DNA from: Paracoccaceae bacterium
GTDB lineage: Bacteria > Pseudomonadota > Alphaproteobacteria > Rhodobacterales > Rhodobacteraceae
Assembly (NCBI GenBank): GCA_012103375.1
Contig: WLWX01000001.1
Span: forward strand, 1,788,501-1,852,500
DNA: 64,000 nucleotides
Reading direction: 5' to 3'
Shown in pieces: positions 48,042 to 56,282 of this stretch (the stretch's first letter is position 1; each line of letters begins with the position of its first letter). Both the position numbers and the translations under genes were made by a program. The notes under the pieces were generated by a model, which did no database searches, had not been told where the DNA came from, and saw nothing but the letters and a program-made list of their open reading frames with translations.

Positions 48042-48776
48042 TCAGGCCGCCAGTTGGTCGATTTCCGCGCGGCTAAGCGTTGGACCCATGGCGCGCCCTG
48101 CCGCCCCGACGTTCTGATACTGCGGGAACATCGACAAATAGGGGGCGCGTATCGCGGGGATGATCTGGTCCAGCCCGGGCTGGGCGGCGAACAGGCTGGC
48201 AACCTCCATACCGCCAACATTCAGGCCGGTCTGGCGGCTGAACCCTAATTGAAAGAACGTCACCGGGGCTGTCGGCGCGATCGGGATCATCGCGCCTTCA
48301 TCAGCGCATTCTACAAGCGGTGACAGGACGGCAGACGCGCGCAGTCGGGCACAGACCGCAGGAGAGCGATGTACCCGCATTGCGCCGGGGCCGAACACTG
48401 TATCCGTGGCTGGGCGCCCGGGGCCATAGGCATCGACGGGCACGCGCACCAGCCCGAAGCCGGGCAATCGCGCCGGATCGAGCGTGACAGAACCGCACCA
48501 GTTCAGGATCTCTGCCCGCCCGGATGCTGTCATAACCCGGTCGCCCGGCATCAGGTCTTCGACTGCAACAACGCCGCGCCTGGTTTCCAGCACCGTGCCG
48601 CGTCCAATGACGGCGAAGGCCCGCAGGAACTGATCCGACGCTGGCGCGGTTTTCGTGACGAATTTGATTTCGCCGGTGCGGGTCTGGGCCTGCACGTCAA
48701 ATTGGCACGCGGGCGGTTGCGAAACCGGGTTGGCGCGCGTCGGCGCAAAGATCGAGGATACATCTTCAAAGATCAT
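48042..48776 (-). CDS. Hint-domain protein (intein/hedgehog-type)
   Basis: 244 residues. The Hint region (about 50-190) starts AFAVIGRGTVLETRRGVVAVEDLMPGDRVMTASG, matching the Hint_2 family (PF13403), where the usual G-T-x-V-x-T-x-x-G and L-x-x-G-D-x-V are kept; the nucleophile position is taken by Gly-Thr rather than an obvious Cys, and the partner region is VHRSPAVCARL. No splicing partner is visible. Such solitary Hint proteins are abundant in Rhodobacteraceae and of unknown role. Transcribed on the minus strand, convergent with the secreted acidic protein. Confidence 0.75.
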   Translation of the reverse strand: MIFEDVSSIFAPTRANPVSQPPACQFDVQAQTRTGEIKFVTKTAPASDQFLRAFAVIGRGTVLETRRGVVAVEDLMPGDRVMTASGRAEILNWCGSVTLDPARLPGFGLVRVPVDAYGPGRPATDTVFGPGAMRVHRSPAVCARLRASAVLSPLVECADEGAMIPIAPTAPVTFFQLGFSRQTGLNVGGMEVASLFAAQPGLDQIIPAIRAPYLSMFPQYQNVGAAGRAMGPTLSRAEIDQLAA

Positions 48777-48827
48777 GGCAGTGACCTGTAAGTTTATGAT
48801 TTCGTTGAAAGTCTGGCTTTCGCCTCC

Positions 48828-48923
48828 TCAGGTCCGTTTTCGATTTCCGGCGCGTTTGGTGGCGGATGCGGCGTGGCATTCAGATTCGAGCAGAACGGCA
48901 GTGATCCAGCGTCGGGTTTTCAT
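48828..48923 (-). CDS. possible 31-aa basic peptide gene upstream of the Hint gene
   Basis: ATG 48923 to TGA 48828 on the minus strand. The peptide begins MKTRRWITAVLLES and is strongly basic at its end (ATKRAGNRKRT). It lies 51 bp before the Hint gene start on the same strand. Small basic M-K-T-R-R-W peptides occur beside Hint genes in related genomes as far as I recall, but nothing here proves expression; only a weak AGGT site precedes it. Confidence 0.35.
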   Translation of the reverse strand: MKTRRWITAVLLESECHAASATKRAGNRKRT

Positions 48924-49027
48924 CAGGTAACCTGTGTTTGGCATTCAGTGTTTGCATGAATACCGTCCAATCCCGCGCGTAACACGCCGGTGCCGGGGCA
49001 ATATTGTGGCGTTGATGGGTTCTGATC

Positions 49028-49786
49028 CTACAGGCGGATCGCAGCGATCAGGCGGCCATAATCCGCTTGAGAGCGGTGCTGGCTTCGTCGGTAGGAATAG
49101 AAACGATCCGCGTCGCCATAGGTGCAATGCCGCACCCAGTCGCATTGCCCGACACCGGCGGCGCGCAACCGGTGCAAACCGTAACCGGGAAGGTCGAACT
49201 GGTACTTTCCATCCACGCCGTTGGCGAAGAATCGGGGGCTGTCCGGGTCTTCGGCCATAAAGCCCTCGAAATAGTCCGGACTGACCTCATAGGCGGCCTG
49301 ACTGATGGCTGGCCCAATGACCGCATGGGTCGATGCGCGGTCAGCGCCCAGTGCTTCCATGGCGTCCAGTGTTGCCTCCAGAACGCCGAAAAGCGCGCCC
49401 TTCCAGCCTGCGTGCGCGGCACCGATCACCCCGGCAGAGTGGTCGGCGAACAGAACCGGCTGACAATCGGCACTGAGGACCGACAAGGCCACGCCCGGCG
49501 TTGCGGAAACCAGCGCATCCGCTTGGGGTGCAGCGCCGGGATGCGGCCCATCGACTGTGACAACCTTGGACGAATGCACCTGATGCACCCCGACAAGGCG
49601 GTCAGGCGAAATGTCCAAAGCGGTGGCAACCCGTGCGCGATTGATCTGCACAACCTCGGTCTGATCGGTCGAACCAAGGCCGCAATTCAACCCGTCGAAT
49701 ATCCCCGAAGACGCGCCGCCACGTCGCGTGAAAAACCCGTGTTGCAGGGGGGCAAGGTCATCGTGGGTCAGGATTTCCAGTGTCAT
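49028..49786 (-). CDS. pgeF: PgeF/YfiH-family purine nucleoside phosphorylase-laccase domain protein
   Basis: 252 residues. The family's metal/active-site residues are visible: VGVHQVHSSKVV (H-Q-x-H), LSADCQPVLFADH (D-C), GAAHAGWKGALFG (H-A-G-W-K-G), and GPAISQAAYEV. Members combine multicopper-oxidase-like and purine nucleoside phosphorylase activities and in E. coli edit peptidoglycan precursors. It is the last gene of the lgt-MidA-PgeF operon, starting 14 bp after the previous stop. Confidence 0.92.
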   Translation of the reverse strand: MTLEILTHDDLAPLQHGFFTRRGGASSGIFDGLNCGLGSTDQTEVVQINRARVATALDISPDRLVGVHQVHSSKVVTVDGPHPGAAPQADALVSATPGVALSVLSADCQPVLFADHSAGVIGAAHAGWKGALFGVLEATLDAMEALGADRASTHAVIGPAISQAAYEVSPDYFEGFMAEDPDSPRFFANGVDGKYQFDLPGYGLHRLRAAGVGQCDWVRHCTYGDADRFYSYRRSQHRSQADYGRLIAAIRL

Positions 49787-49799
49787 GGGTAAACCCGCA

Positions 49800-50870
49800 T
49801 CAGGGGGCGAAACCGGCAGGCATGGCGGCGCCTTGCGGCGATATCGCCAGTGCCTTGAACAGGGTTCCCATTTCCGACGGATGGGTCAAGCGGTGACACG
49901 CAGAGGTGATCGTGGCCGCCTGATCGTCGCCACCCCCTTGGCAAAGTGCCGCAGCGCGGACCGAGATGCCCAGCCGTTCCAGCAGAACGCCCTGAGGCGT
50001 CAGGCGGCTGTGGGCTGCGCCTGCTTTGGTGGTGGCAATTGCCAAAGCCTCAAAATCCACATGGGCGGTCAGATCGGCTTGGCCCGGTGCCTCAAACGGG
50101 TCGGTGGGTGCGTGCGCGCGCACCGCTTGCAACGTGTCGCCGAGCGAGCGCCAGTCGCCGTAGTCAATGATCAAGGCCATGCCGCCATGTTGCGAAATTC
50201 GCGCACTGATCGCACCCGTGATTGCGTGCGCCGGAGAGCAGGTTTCGACGATGTCGCCGTCGACCGTATCTTCCAGGCGAGTATCGAGCGCGCTTATCGG
50301 AAGCGCTGGCGTCAGCCCTGGGGCCAGCGCACCATCTTTCAGCCCGACCACACGTTCGGACCAGCCTGCGCCGTCGCGCTGGAACTGGCGGATCGGCAGG
50401 GCGTCGAAGAATTCGTTGGCGATCAGATACAAAGGTGCGTCCGGCAGCGTGTCGACGGTATCGTGCCACTTTGGGGCGTGGGTCTTCAGCGCCTCGGCCT
50501 GTTGGGCGCGCAAGGTCGGGGACGCCTCGACCAGATGCAGTTCTGCGGCGGCGTTGAAGCCCGGAACACTGGCGGTGGCGCGCAGCGCGTCGGACAATAG
50601 CGTGCCGCGACCGGGCCCCAGCTCGGCCAGAACAAAGTGGTCCGGCGCGCCCTGATCCAGCCAGCTTTGTGCGATGGCAAGGCCCAGAAGCTCTCCGAAC
50701 ATCTGGCTGATTTCGGGGGCGGTGGTGAAATCCCCGGCGGCCCCAAGGGGATCACGGGTCGTGTAATAGCCATCCGTCGGGTCCAGAAGGCAGGCGGTCA
50801 TGTAGTCGGCGATGGTGATCGGCCCGGTTGCCCTGATCCGCGTCGCCAGCCGTTGCCCCAGCGGAGTCAC
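49800..50870 (-). CDS. MidA/NDUFAF7-family SAM-dependent methyltransferase
   Basis: 356 residues from GTG 50870, whose first bases overlap the lgt stop (GTGA). The start [23 protein letters not shown] and [43 protein letters not shown] are nearly invariant in this family. Motif I is [12 protein letters not shown], followed by [14 protein letters not shown] and [12 protein letters not shown], all typical of NDUFAF7, which in mitochondria methylates an arginine of a complex I subunit. The bacterial target is uncertain. A longer frame upstream runs antisense-free inside lgt but is not conserved. Confidence 0.92.
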   Translation of the reverse strand: MTPLGQRLATRIRATGPITIADYMTACLLDPTDGYYTTRDPLGAAGDFTTAPEISQMFGELLGLAIAQSWLDQGAPDHFVLAELGPGRGTLLSDALRATASVPGFNAAAELHLVEASPTLRAQQAEALKTHAPKWHDTVDTLPDAPLYLIANEFFDALPIRQFQRDGAGWSERVVGLKDGALAPGLTPALPISALDTRLEDTVDGDIVETCSPAHAITGAISARISQHGGMALIIDYGDWRSLGDTLQAVRAHAPTDPFEAPGQADLTAHVDFEALAIATTKAGAAHSRLTPQGVLLERLGISVRAAALCQGGGDDQAATITSACHRLTHPSEMGTLFKALAISPQGAAMPAGFAP

Positions 50871-51757
50871 GCCGGTGCAGGTACGCGGCGCGCGCGCAGG
50901 ATCAGCCATGCGCCAAGCGCGATCATCGGCAGCGACAGAAGCTGACCCATGGTCAGGCCCAGCCCCCCGGCATGGACCGCCCAGCCCAGCGGATTGCCCG
51001 GGCTGATGAACTGCGGGTCGGGTTGGCGCACAAATTCGACCAGGAAGCGCGCAAGCCCGTATCCGGCTAGGAACACTCCGGTGATCGTGCCGGGCCGCTT
51101 CAACGCGCCACGCGACCATGCCAGCCAGAACAGCACAGCCCAGAGGATCACGCCCTCCATCAGCCCTTCGTAAAGCTGCGAAGGGTGGCGCGCGCACAAC
51201 CCCTCGACCCCGGGGCAGTCCTGCGCGCGTGCGCCCGGGAAGATCACGCCCCATGCCAAATCCGTCGGGCGGCCCCAGAGTTCGGCATTGATGAAATTGG
51301 CCAGTCGCCCCAGCAGCAATCCGGTCGGGGTGCCAAGCGCCATGACATCGCACATCCCGGCCAGTTCAATCCTGCGAAGGCGCGAAAAGATCAGCACCGC
51401 CAGCCCGACGCCGAGCATCCCGCCATGAAAACTCATCCCGCCCTGCCAGACGTAGAGTACCTCAATCGGGCGGGCCCAGGTTTCGGGGGCGTAAAACAGC
51501 ACGTATCCCAGCCTGCCACCCCCGACGATCCCGATGATCAGCCAAGTGACGAATTCCTCAAGCTGTTGGGTGGTCATCACCGGGGTGCTGTTCGCCCAGA
51601 CGTGGGGCTTGCGCAGGGTCATCGCCGCCAGCTTCCAGCCCACCAGGATGGCGACGATATAGGACACCGCGTACCAGCGCAGCGCGAAGGTCGTACCGAA
51701 CGCCTCGACCGAGAAAATCTCGGGGCCGATGTTGGGGAAGGGGATCGCAAACGGCAT
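50867..51757 (-). CDS. lgt: prolipoprotein diacylglyceryl transferase
   Basis: 296 residues, seven membrane helices. The Lgt signature is [16 protein letters not shown] near residue 150, with another conserved region in [13 protein letters not shown] and YQGLMEG-like [14 protein letters not shown] (H-P-S-Q-L-Y-E). It adds diacylglycerol to the lipobox Cys of prolipoproteins, such as those encoded elsewhere in this window. Several in-frame starts (GTG-ATG-ATG) cluster at 51757-51763; the last ATG has the best spacing to AGGGGG. First gene of the lgt-MidA-pgeF operon. Confidence 0.95.
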   Translation of the reverse strand: MPFAIPFPNIGPEIFSVEAFGTTFALRWYAVSYIVAILVGWKLAAMTLRKPHVWANSTPVMTTQQLEEFVTWLIIGIVGGGRLGYVLFYAPETWARPIEVLYVWQGGMSFHGGMLGVGLAVLIFSRLRRIELAGMCDVMALGTPTGLLLGRLANFINAELWGRPTDLAWGVIFPGARAQDCPGVEGLCARHPSQLYEGLMEGVILWAVLFWLAWSRGALKRPGTITGVFLAGYGLARFLVEFVRQPDPQFISPGNPLGWAVHAGGLGLTMGQLLSLPMIALGAWLILRARRVPAPA

Positions 51758-51867
51758 CATCACCCCCCTAAAGACAGGGCTTGCCCGGCGCCGTCAACCT
51801 TGCAAAACACCCTTCGAATACACATATGACAGCCACGTGAATGGTCGTGTACCGCGAAGGAGGTGCC

Positions 51868-52155
51868 ATGCAGAACCGCAACAAGATCGTCGAGGATATC
51901 TCGCAGCTGATGAACAATGCCATGGGCGTTGCCCAGGGCGCCAAGTCCGAGGCCGAGACGGCCATGAAAGGCTGGGTTGACCGCTGGATGGCGGATCGGG
52001 ATTTCGTCACCCGCGAAGAATTTGAAGCCGTCAGTGCGATGGCCAAGAAAGCGCGCGAGGAAAATGCAGCACTGGCCAAGCGGATCGAAGCGCTTGAAGG
52101 CGGTGCGCCCAAGGCGAAATCAATGCCGAAGGCGGCGACCAAGCCAAAAAGCTGA
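51868..52155 (+). CDS. ubiK: UbiK-family accessory protein (BMFP/DUF526)
   Basis: 95 residues. AAGGAGG precedes ATG 51868. QNRNKIVEDISQLMNNAMGVAQGAKSEAETAMKGWVDRWMADRDFVTREEFEAV is the family core, an amphipathic helix then a coiled coil (KKAREENAALAKRIEALEGG) and a Lys-rich tail. UbiK assists the ubiquinone-biosynthesis Ubi complex and binds lipids. Divergent from lgt; a terminator follows. Confidence 0.9.
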   Translation: MQNRNKIVEDISQLMNNAMGVAQGAKSEAETAMKGWVDRWMADRDFVTREEFEAVSAMAKKAREENAALAKRIEALEGGAPKAKSMPKAATKPKS

Positions 52156-52178
52156 CCTGCCCCGCATCAAAATGCACC

Positions 52179-52205
52179 AAAGGCGCCCAATGCGGCGCCT
52201 TTTTT
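52179..52205 (+). terminator. rho-independent terminator after ubiK
   Basis: Stem AAAGGCGCC / GGCGCCTTT (52179-52187 with 52194-52202), loop CAATGC, then a run of T to 52205. It is 23 bp after the stop codon. Confidence 0.88.
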
Positions 52206-52387
52206 GTGGCCTGCGCCCTGCGCGGGCCAAGTTTCTGTGGGTAAATCGGAAATAAGGGTTTACACGATTCGGCCTTTCAACCACCATATGTTGTAGGACG
52301 GCGGCAACGATCCGCCCGTCCTTGAGCAGCACCCAAGTCGTCGCCGCAGGCAATGTGCGAACGGCTAGAACCTCTGAAGGGCACGAT

Positions 52388-52891
52388 ATGTCGCTTTCCG
52401 AGCCGCTTTATGATTCCGGCGACATACATCCGATCGACATCGTCGAAAACCTCGCCAATCATAACGATTGGCAGTTTGACCGGGTTGGCGAAGACCAGAT
52501 CGCCATGGCGGTCGAGGGTCAGTGGCGCACCTATTCGATCACATTGGCCTGGTCGGAAACCGATGAGACCCTGCGCCTGATCTGCACCTTCGAAATGGAA
52601 CCGCCCGAGGAGCGCCTGCCCGAGCTTTATGAGGCGCTGAACCAGATCAATGACCTGTGCTGGGACGGGGCCTTTACCTATTGGCATCTGCAACGCCTGA
52701 TGGTCTGGCGCTATGGCTTGGTTCTGTCCGGCGGGCAGATTGCCGGGACAGTACAGATTGACCGCCTCATCGGTTCAGCCGTTGCCACGGCCGAACGCTA
52801 TTACCCGGCGCTGCAACTGGTCACCTGGGCCAACAACACCCCCGAAGAAGCCATGCGCATCGTCATGGCCGAGGCTTACGGTCGCGCCTGA
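52388..52891 (+). CDS. YbjN-domain protein
   Basis: 167 residues from ATG 52388. ENLANHNDWQFDRVGEDQIAMAVEGQWRTYSITLAWSETDETLRLICTFEMEPPEERLPELYEALNQIND is the fold of the YbjN family (type III secretion chaperone-like), followed by AERYYPALQLVTWANNTPEEAMR at the end. Members are linked to stress and motility regulation but the mechanism is unknown. It is a stand-alone gene upstream of proC. Confidence 0.85.
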   Translation: MSLSEPLYDSGDIHPIDIVENLANHNDWQFDRVGEDQIAMAVEGQWRTYSITLAWSETDETLRLICTFEMEPPEERLPELYEALNQINDLCWDGAFTYWHLQRLMVWRYGLVLSGGQIAGTVQIDRLIGSAVATAERYYPALQLVTWANNTPEEAMRIVMAEAYGRA

Positions 52892-52981
52892 CCCAAACAG
52901 GCGGTCGAATTGCCCCGTGACCGGTTTCGCTGCGTTTCATCATCCACTAGGTTCGTGCGGAAATGGCCGTGGGGTTCGTCA

Positions 52982-53791
52982 ATGAATATGAAATCTGTTG
53001 CAGATCGCGGTCTGGTTCTGCTGGGGTGCGGCAAGATGGGTTCGGCCATGCTGGCGGGGTGGCTGGATGGTGGGCTTCCGGCGACCTCGGTGCATGTGAT
53101 CGACCCGGCCCCGTCTGAGTGGCTTCTGGGCACCGGCGTTGCGATCAACCAGGCGCTGCCTGACAATCCGGCAATCGTGCTGATCGCAGTGAAACCGCAG
53201 ATGATGGCCGAGGCGTTGCCTGCCATCAGCGGATTTGGTGCTGACACGCTGTTTATCACGGTAGCCGCCGGAACGCCGATCCGCGGTTATGAGGCTGCAC
53301 TGGGGGCAAATGCCACGATTGTGCGGGCGATGCCAAACACACCCGCCGCCGTTGGACGCGGGATCACAGCGATTGTCGGCAATGCGTCTGTTGGCGAAGA
53401 AGACCTGGCTTTGGCGGAAACACTGCTAAGCGCGGTGGGTCAGGTTGTGCGCCTGGGTGCAGAGGATCAGATGGATGCAGTGACGGCGGTGTCCGGTTCT
53501 GGCCCCGCCTATGTTTTTCATCTGATCGAAGCGATGACGGAGGCCGGGGTCGCCGAAGGTCTGCCCGAAGACCTTGCCCTGCAACTGGCCCGTGCAACCG
53601 TGGCAGGGGCGGGCGAGCTGGCCGAAAAATCCGACGAACCTCCCGCTCAGCTGCGGGTCAATGTGACCAGCCCGGGCGGGACCACTGCGGCGGCACTGGG
53701 CGTTTTGATGGACGAAGGAAGTGGTTTTCCAACGCTGCTGAAACGCGCCATCAAGGCGGCGGCGGATCGCAGTCGGGAACTGGGCGCATGA
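52982..53791 (+). CDS. proC: pyrroline-5-carboxylate reductase
   Basis: 269 residues. NAD(P)-binding GLVLLGCGKMGSAML near the start; VLIAVKPQMM; MPNTPAAVGRGITAI; the P5CR signature region SGSGPAYVFHLIEAMTEAGV and NVTSPGGTTAAAL. Last step of proline synthesis, also relevant to osmotic stress. The start could be ATG 52982 or 52988. Overlaps csaA by 4 bp. Confidence 0.95.
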   Translation: MNMKSVADRGLVLLGCGKMGSAMLAGWLDGGLPATSVHVIDPAPSEWLLGTGVAINQALPDNPAIVLIAVKPQMMAEALPAISGFGADTLFITVAAGTPIRGYEAALGANATIVRAMPNTPAAVGRGITAIVGNASVGEEDLALAETLLSAVGQVVRLGAEDQMDAVTAVSGSGPAYVFHLIEAMTEAGVAEGLPEDLALQLARATVAGAGELAEKSDEPPAQLRVNVTSPGGTTAAALGVLMDEGSGFPTLLKRAIKAAADRSRELGA

Positions 53792-54126
53792 GCCAGATCA
53801 GCTTTGACGATTTCATGGCCGTGGACATCCGCGTCGGTCAGATCATTCGTGCGGAACCCTTCCCGGAAGCGCGGAAACCGGCATTCAAGCTGTGGGTCGA
53901 TTTCGGCCCCGACATCGGAGAGCGTAAATCCTCGGCCCAGATCACGGTGCACTACACGCCCGAAACCCTGGTTGGAAAACGGGTGCTTGGAGTGATAAAT
54001 TTCCCGCCCCGTCAGATCGGTCCGGTTATGTCCGAGGTGCTGGTGCTGGGCGTGCCGGATGACGCGGGCGAGGTCGTCTTGCTGACCCCCGACAAGGATG
54101 TGCCGCTGGGCGGACGCATGTACTGA
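53788..54126 (+). CDS. csaA: CsaA-type tRNA-binding-domain protein
   Basis: 112 residues, all one OB-fold tRNA-binding domain. FMAVDIRVGQIIRAEPFPEARKPAFKLWVDFG is the diagnostic start and RKSSAQITVHYTPETLVGKRVLGVINFPPRQIG follows. CsaA acts as a secretion-linked chaperone in Bacillus and binds tRNA. ATG 53788 overlaps the proC stop. Confidence 0.93.
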   Translation: MSQISFDDFMAVDIRVGQIIRAEPFPEARKPAFKLWVDFGPDIGERKSSAQITVHYTPETLVGKRVLGVINFPPRQIGPVMSEVLVLGVPDDAGEVVLLTPDKDVPLGGRMY

Positions 54127-54141
54127 CGAAGGCGCTGGCCT

Positions 54142-54744
54142 TCATGCCTGCGGTGACTGACTTTTGCGATCTCCGACAGCTTCTCGCCAGTGTTTCCGGC
54201 AAAGGGAAACATAGGTTTCGTTGCCGCCAATCTGCACCTGCGCGCCATCCTTCAGGACGTTGCCATCCGCATCCTGTCGCACCACCATCGTGGCCTTTTT
54301 GCCGCAATGGCAGATCGTGCGCGCCTCGCGCATTTCATCGGCCAGCGCCAGAAGCGTGGCAGAACCGGGGAAAAGCTCTCCGCGAAAATCGACGCGCAGC
54401 CCATAGCACATGATCGGAACATTCAGATCATCCACGGCGCGGGCCAGTTGCCAGACCTGAGCGGGTTCCAGAAACTGTGCCTCGTCCAGGAACACGCAAG
54501 CAACCGGGCCCTTGCCCTGGCGCAACCTGATCCTTTCGAACAGATCATCGCCCGGTGCATAGGTATCGGCCTCAACCCCGATGCCGATGCGACTGCCGAT
54601 CCGTCCTTCACCAGCCCTGTTGTCCAGCTGCGCCGTCAGCAGATAGGTGTCCATCCCACGCTCACGGTAGTTATGGCTTGCCTGCATCAAAAGGGTGCTT
54701 TTGCCGGCGTTCATGGTAGAGAAATGGAAATAGAGCTTTGCCAT
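54142..54744 (-). CDS. tdk: thymidine kinase
   Basis: 200 residues. P-loop FSTMNAGKST (about 8-17), DEAQFLEPAQVW with the catalytic Glu near residue 88, and the zinc-binding lasso/lid with CHCGKKATMV plus a later Cys in LCRKHW. Type II thymidine kinase of the salvage pathway. Converges on csaA with a 15-bp gap. The promoter must lie in the 197 bp between it and the IS3 element. Confidence 0.95.
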   Translation of the reverse strand: MAKLYFHFSTMNAGKSTLLMQASHNYRERGMDTYLLTAQLDNRAGEGRIGSRIGIGVEADTYAPGDDLFERIRLRQGKGPVACVFLDEAQFLEPAQVWQLARAVDDLNVPIMCYGLRVDFRGELFPGSATLLALADEMREARTICHCGKKATMVVRQDADGNVLKDGAQVQIGGNETYVSLCRKHWREAVGDRKSQSPQA

Positions 54745-54941
54745 GACAAACGGGATAGCGCGGGCCGAGGCGATGCTGCAAGCCTATGGTGTGGCGCGTT
54801 GCGGCAGGGTATCATCAGGCGATGCAATATGATGTTGATACGCCACAGTCGCCGGGCTGGGCGGCGTTGCGATTTGGACATTTCGAACCTGAAACATTGC
54901 CAAAGCCGTCGCCAAAAGTTAGCGTTCGTGCTGCTGACGGC

Positions 54942-56129
54942 TGTCTAGCCCCCAAGTTCTGGGCCATTTCTGATTAGAGTTTCTGGCATTGGTGGTCGCA
55001 TGTTCAGAGCCTGGTGCGGACGTGTGTGGTTGTACTGCTTAAGCCAATGATTGATGACGATCTGTGCCTGTTTCGTTGTTGTGAACCATTCAGCGTTGAG
55101 GATCTCGTGCCGGAGAGTGCCGTTGAACCTCTCGTTGTATCCGTTTTCCCAAGGGGACCCCGGATAGATTCTAATTGGTCGAACACCAACGCGAACCAAC
55201 CACTCCTGCATCGCCTTGGCTACGAACTCTGGGCCGTTGTCGGAGCGGATATACTCCGGCGTGCCATGGCAGAGGAGCAGCGGATATAGCGCCTCCAGAA
55301 CATCTTCGGCGCCCATCCTGCTGCGAACTTCCACGGCCAGGGCCTGCCGGGTGTACTCATCCAGAACGGTCAGCATCTTGTAGCTCCGGCCATTGCTGAG
55401 CTTGTCGTGAACGAAGTCGATGCTCCAGATGTGGTTCGGATGCGTCGGCCTGAGGCGAATGATCGAGCTGTCCTTGTGATAAAGCCGTCTGCGCTTCCTG
55501 TGCCGCTGCGGGAGTTGCAGTCCTTCTTCCTGCCAGAGACGCTCAACCTTCTTATGATTGACCCGCCAGCCCTCGATGCGCAGGAGTTCCGAAACTTTAC
55601 GATAGCCGTAGCGCCCATATTGCTTGGCCAGGCGGATCAAAGCGAGCCGTAGAGCATCATCGTCTTTTGGCGCGGGTCGATATTGCAGAGAGCTTCGCGC
55701 AAGACCGACGACCCGGCAGGTCCTCCGCTCCGAGGTCGCGAGCTTTTGGCGCGTATGAATAACGGCCTGACGGAGCTCCCCAGTCGTCAGGCCCTGGGCT
55801 TTAAGTAGTTCAGGCTTTCTTTGAGGATCAGCTTGTCCAATTCAAGCTCAGCGACGATCTTCTTGAGACGCCCATTCTCCTTTTCCAGGCTGCGCATCTC
55901 CGACAACTGCGACCGTCCCATACCACCAAACCGTTTCCGCCAGTTGTAATATGTCGCATCGCTGATGCCGACGCTACGACACGCCGATGCAACGTCACTT
56001 CCTCCCGTCAGCTTCAGCTCAATCTCACGCAGCAGCTTCAATACATCTTCGTCCGAATGCCGTTTCCGTGCCATTACATATTCCCCTCTCAAGACCAATG
56101 TAGTGGCCCAGTTTTAGGGGGGAAGGACA
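54942..56129 (-). mobile_element. IS3-family insertion sequence
   Basis: About 1188 bp. The ends are imperfect inverted repeats: TGTCTAGCCCCCAAGTTCT at 54942 and, read inward from 56129, TGTCCTTCCCCCCTAAAAC, both followed by TGGGCCA. Two overlapping minus-strand frames encode the transposase. No direct target repeat is visible, because a fragment of a second, inverted copy abuts the right end. Confidence 0.88.
54945..56074 (-). CDS. IS3 family transposase (OrfA plus OrfB by -1 frameshift)
   Basis: OrfA (55787-56074) has an N-terminal helix-turn-helix (KRHSDEDVLKLLREIELKLTGG, VGISDATYYNWRKRFG) and a leucine-zipper-like tail (LEKENGRLKKIVAELELDKLIL). OrfB, ending at 54945, is the DDE integrase: IWSIDFVHDKL (first Asp), IRSDNGPEFVA (second Asp), NGYNERFNGTLRHE (Glu). 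The frames overlap near 55795 at CTTAAAG, where a -1 shift gives L-K-A-Q-G-L-T-T-G-E-L, the usual OrfAB linkage. Ribosome-binding site AGGGG lies before ATG 56074. Confidence 0.9.
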
Positions 56130-56282
56130 GCTGAATGGTTCACAACAACGAAACAGGCACAGATCGTCATCAATCATTGGCTTAAGCAGTACAACCACAC
56201 ACGTCCGCACCAGGCTCTGAACATGCGACCACCAATGCCAGAAACTCTAATCAGAAATGGCCCAGAACTTGGGGGCTAGACA
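56130..56282 (+). repeat. 153-bp inverted repeat: 3'-end fragment of a second IS3 copy
   Basis: This segment is a perfect reverse complement of 54942-55094, the last 153 bp of the IS3 element, including its terminal TGTCTAG. It starts exactly where the intact element ends (56129/56130) and runs to the glycosyltransferase gene. It is what remains of another copy of the same IS in the opposite direction. Confidence 0.9.

Noticed and set aside
49800-51353. Longer version of the MidA-family gene reaching into lgt (517 aa)
   Set aside because: The first 160 residues are a shifted reading of lgt; conserved sequence starts at GTG 50870, which overlaps the lgt stop.
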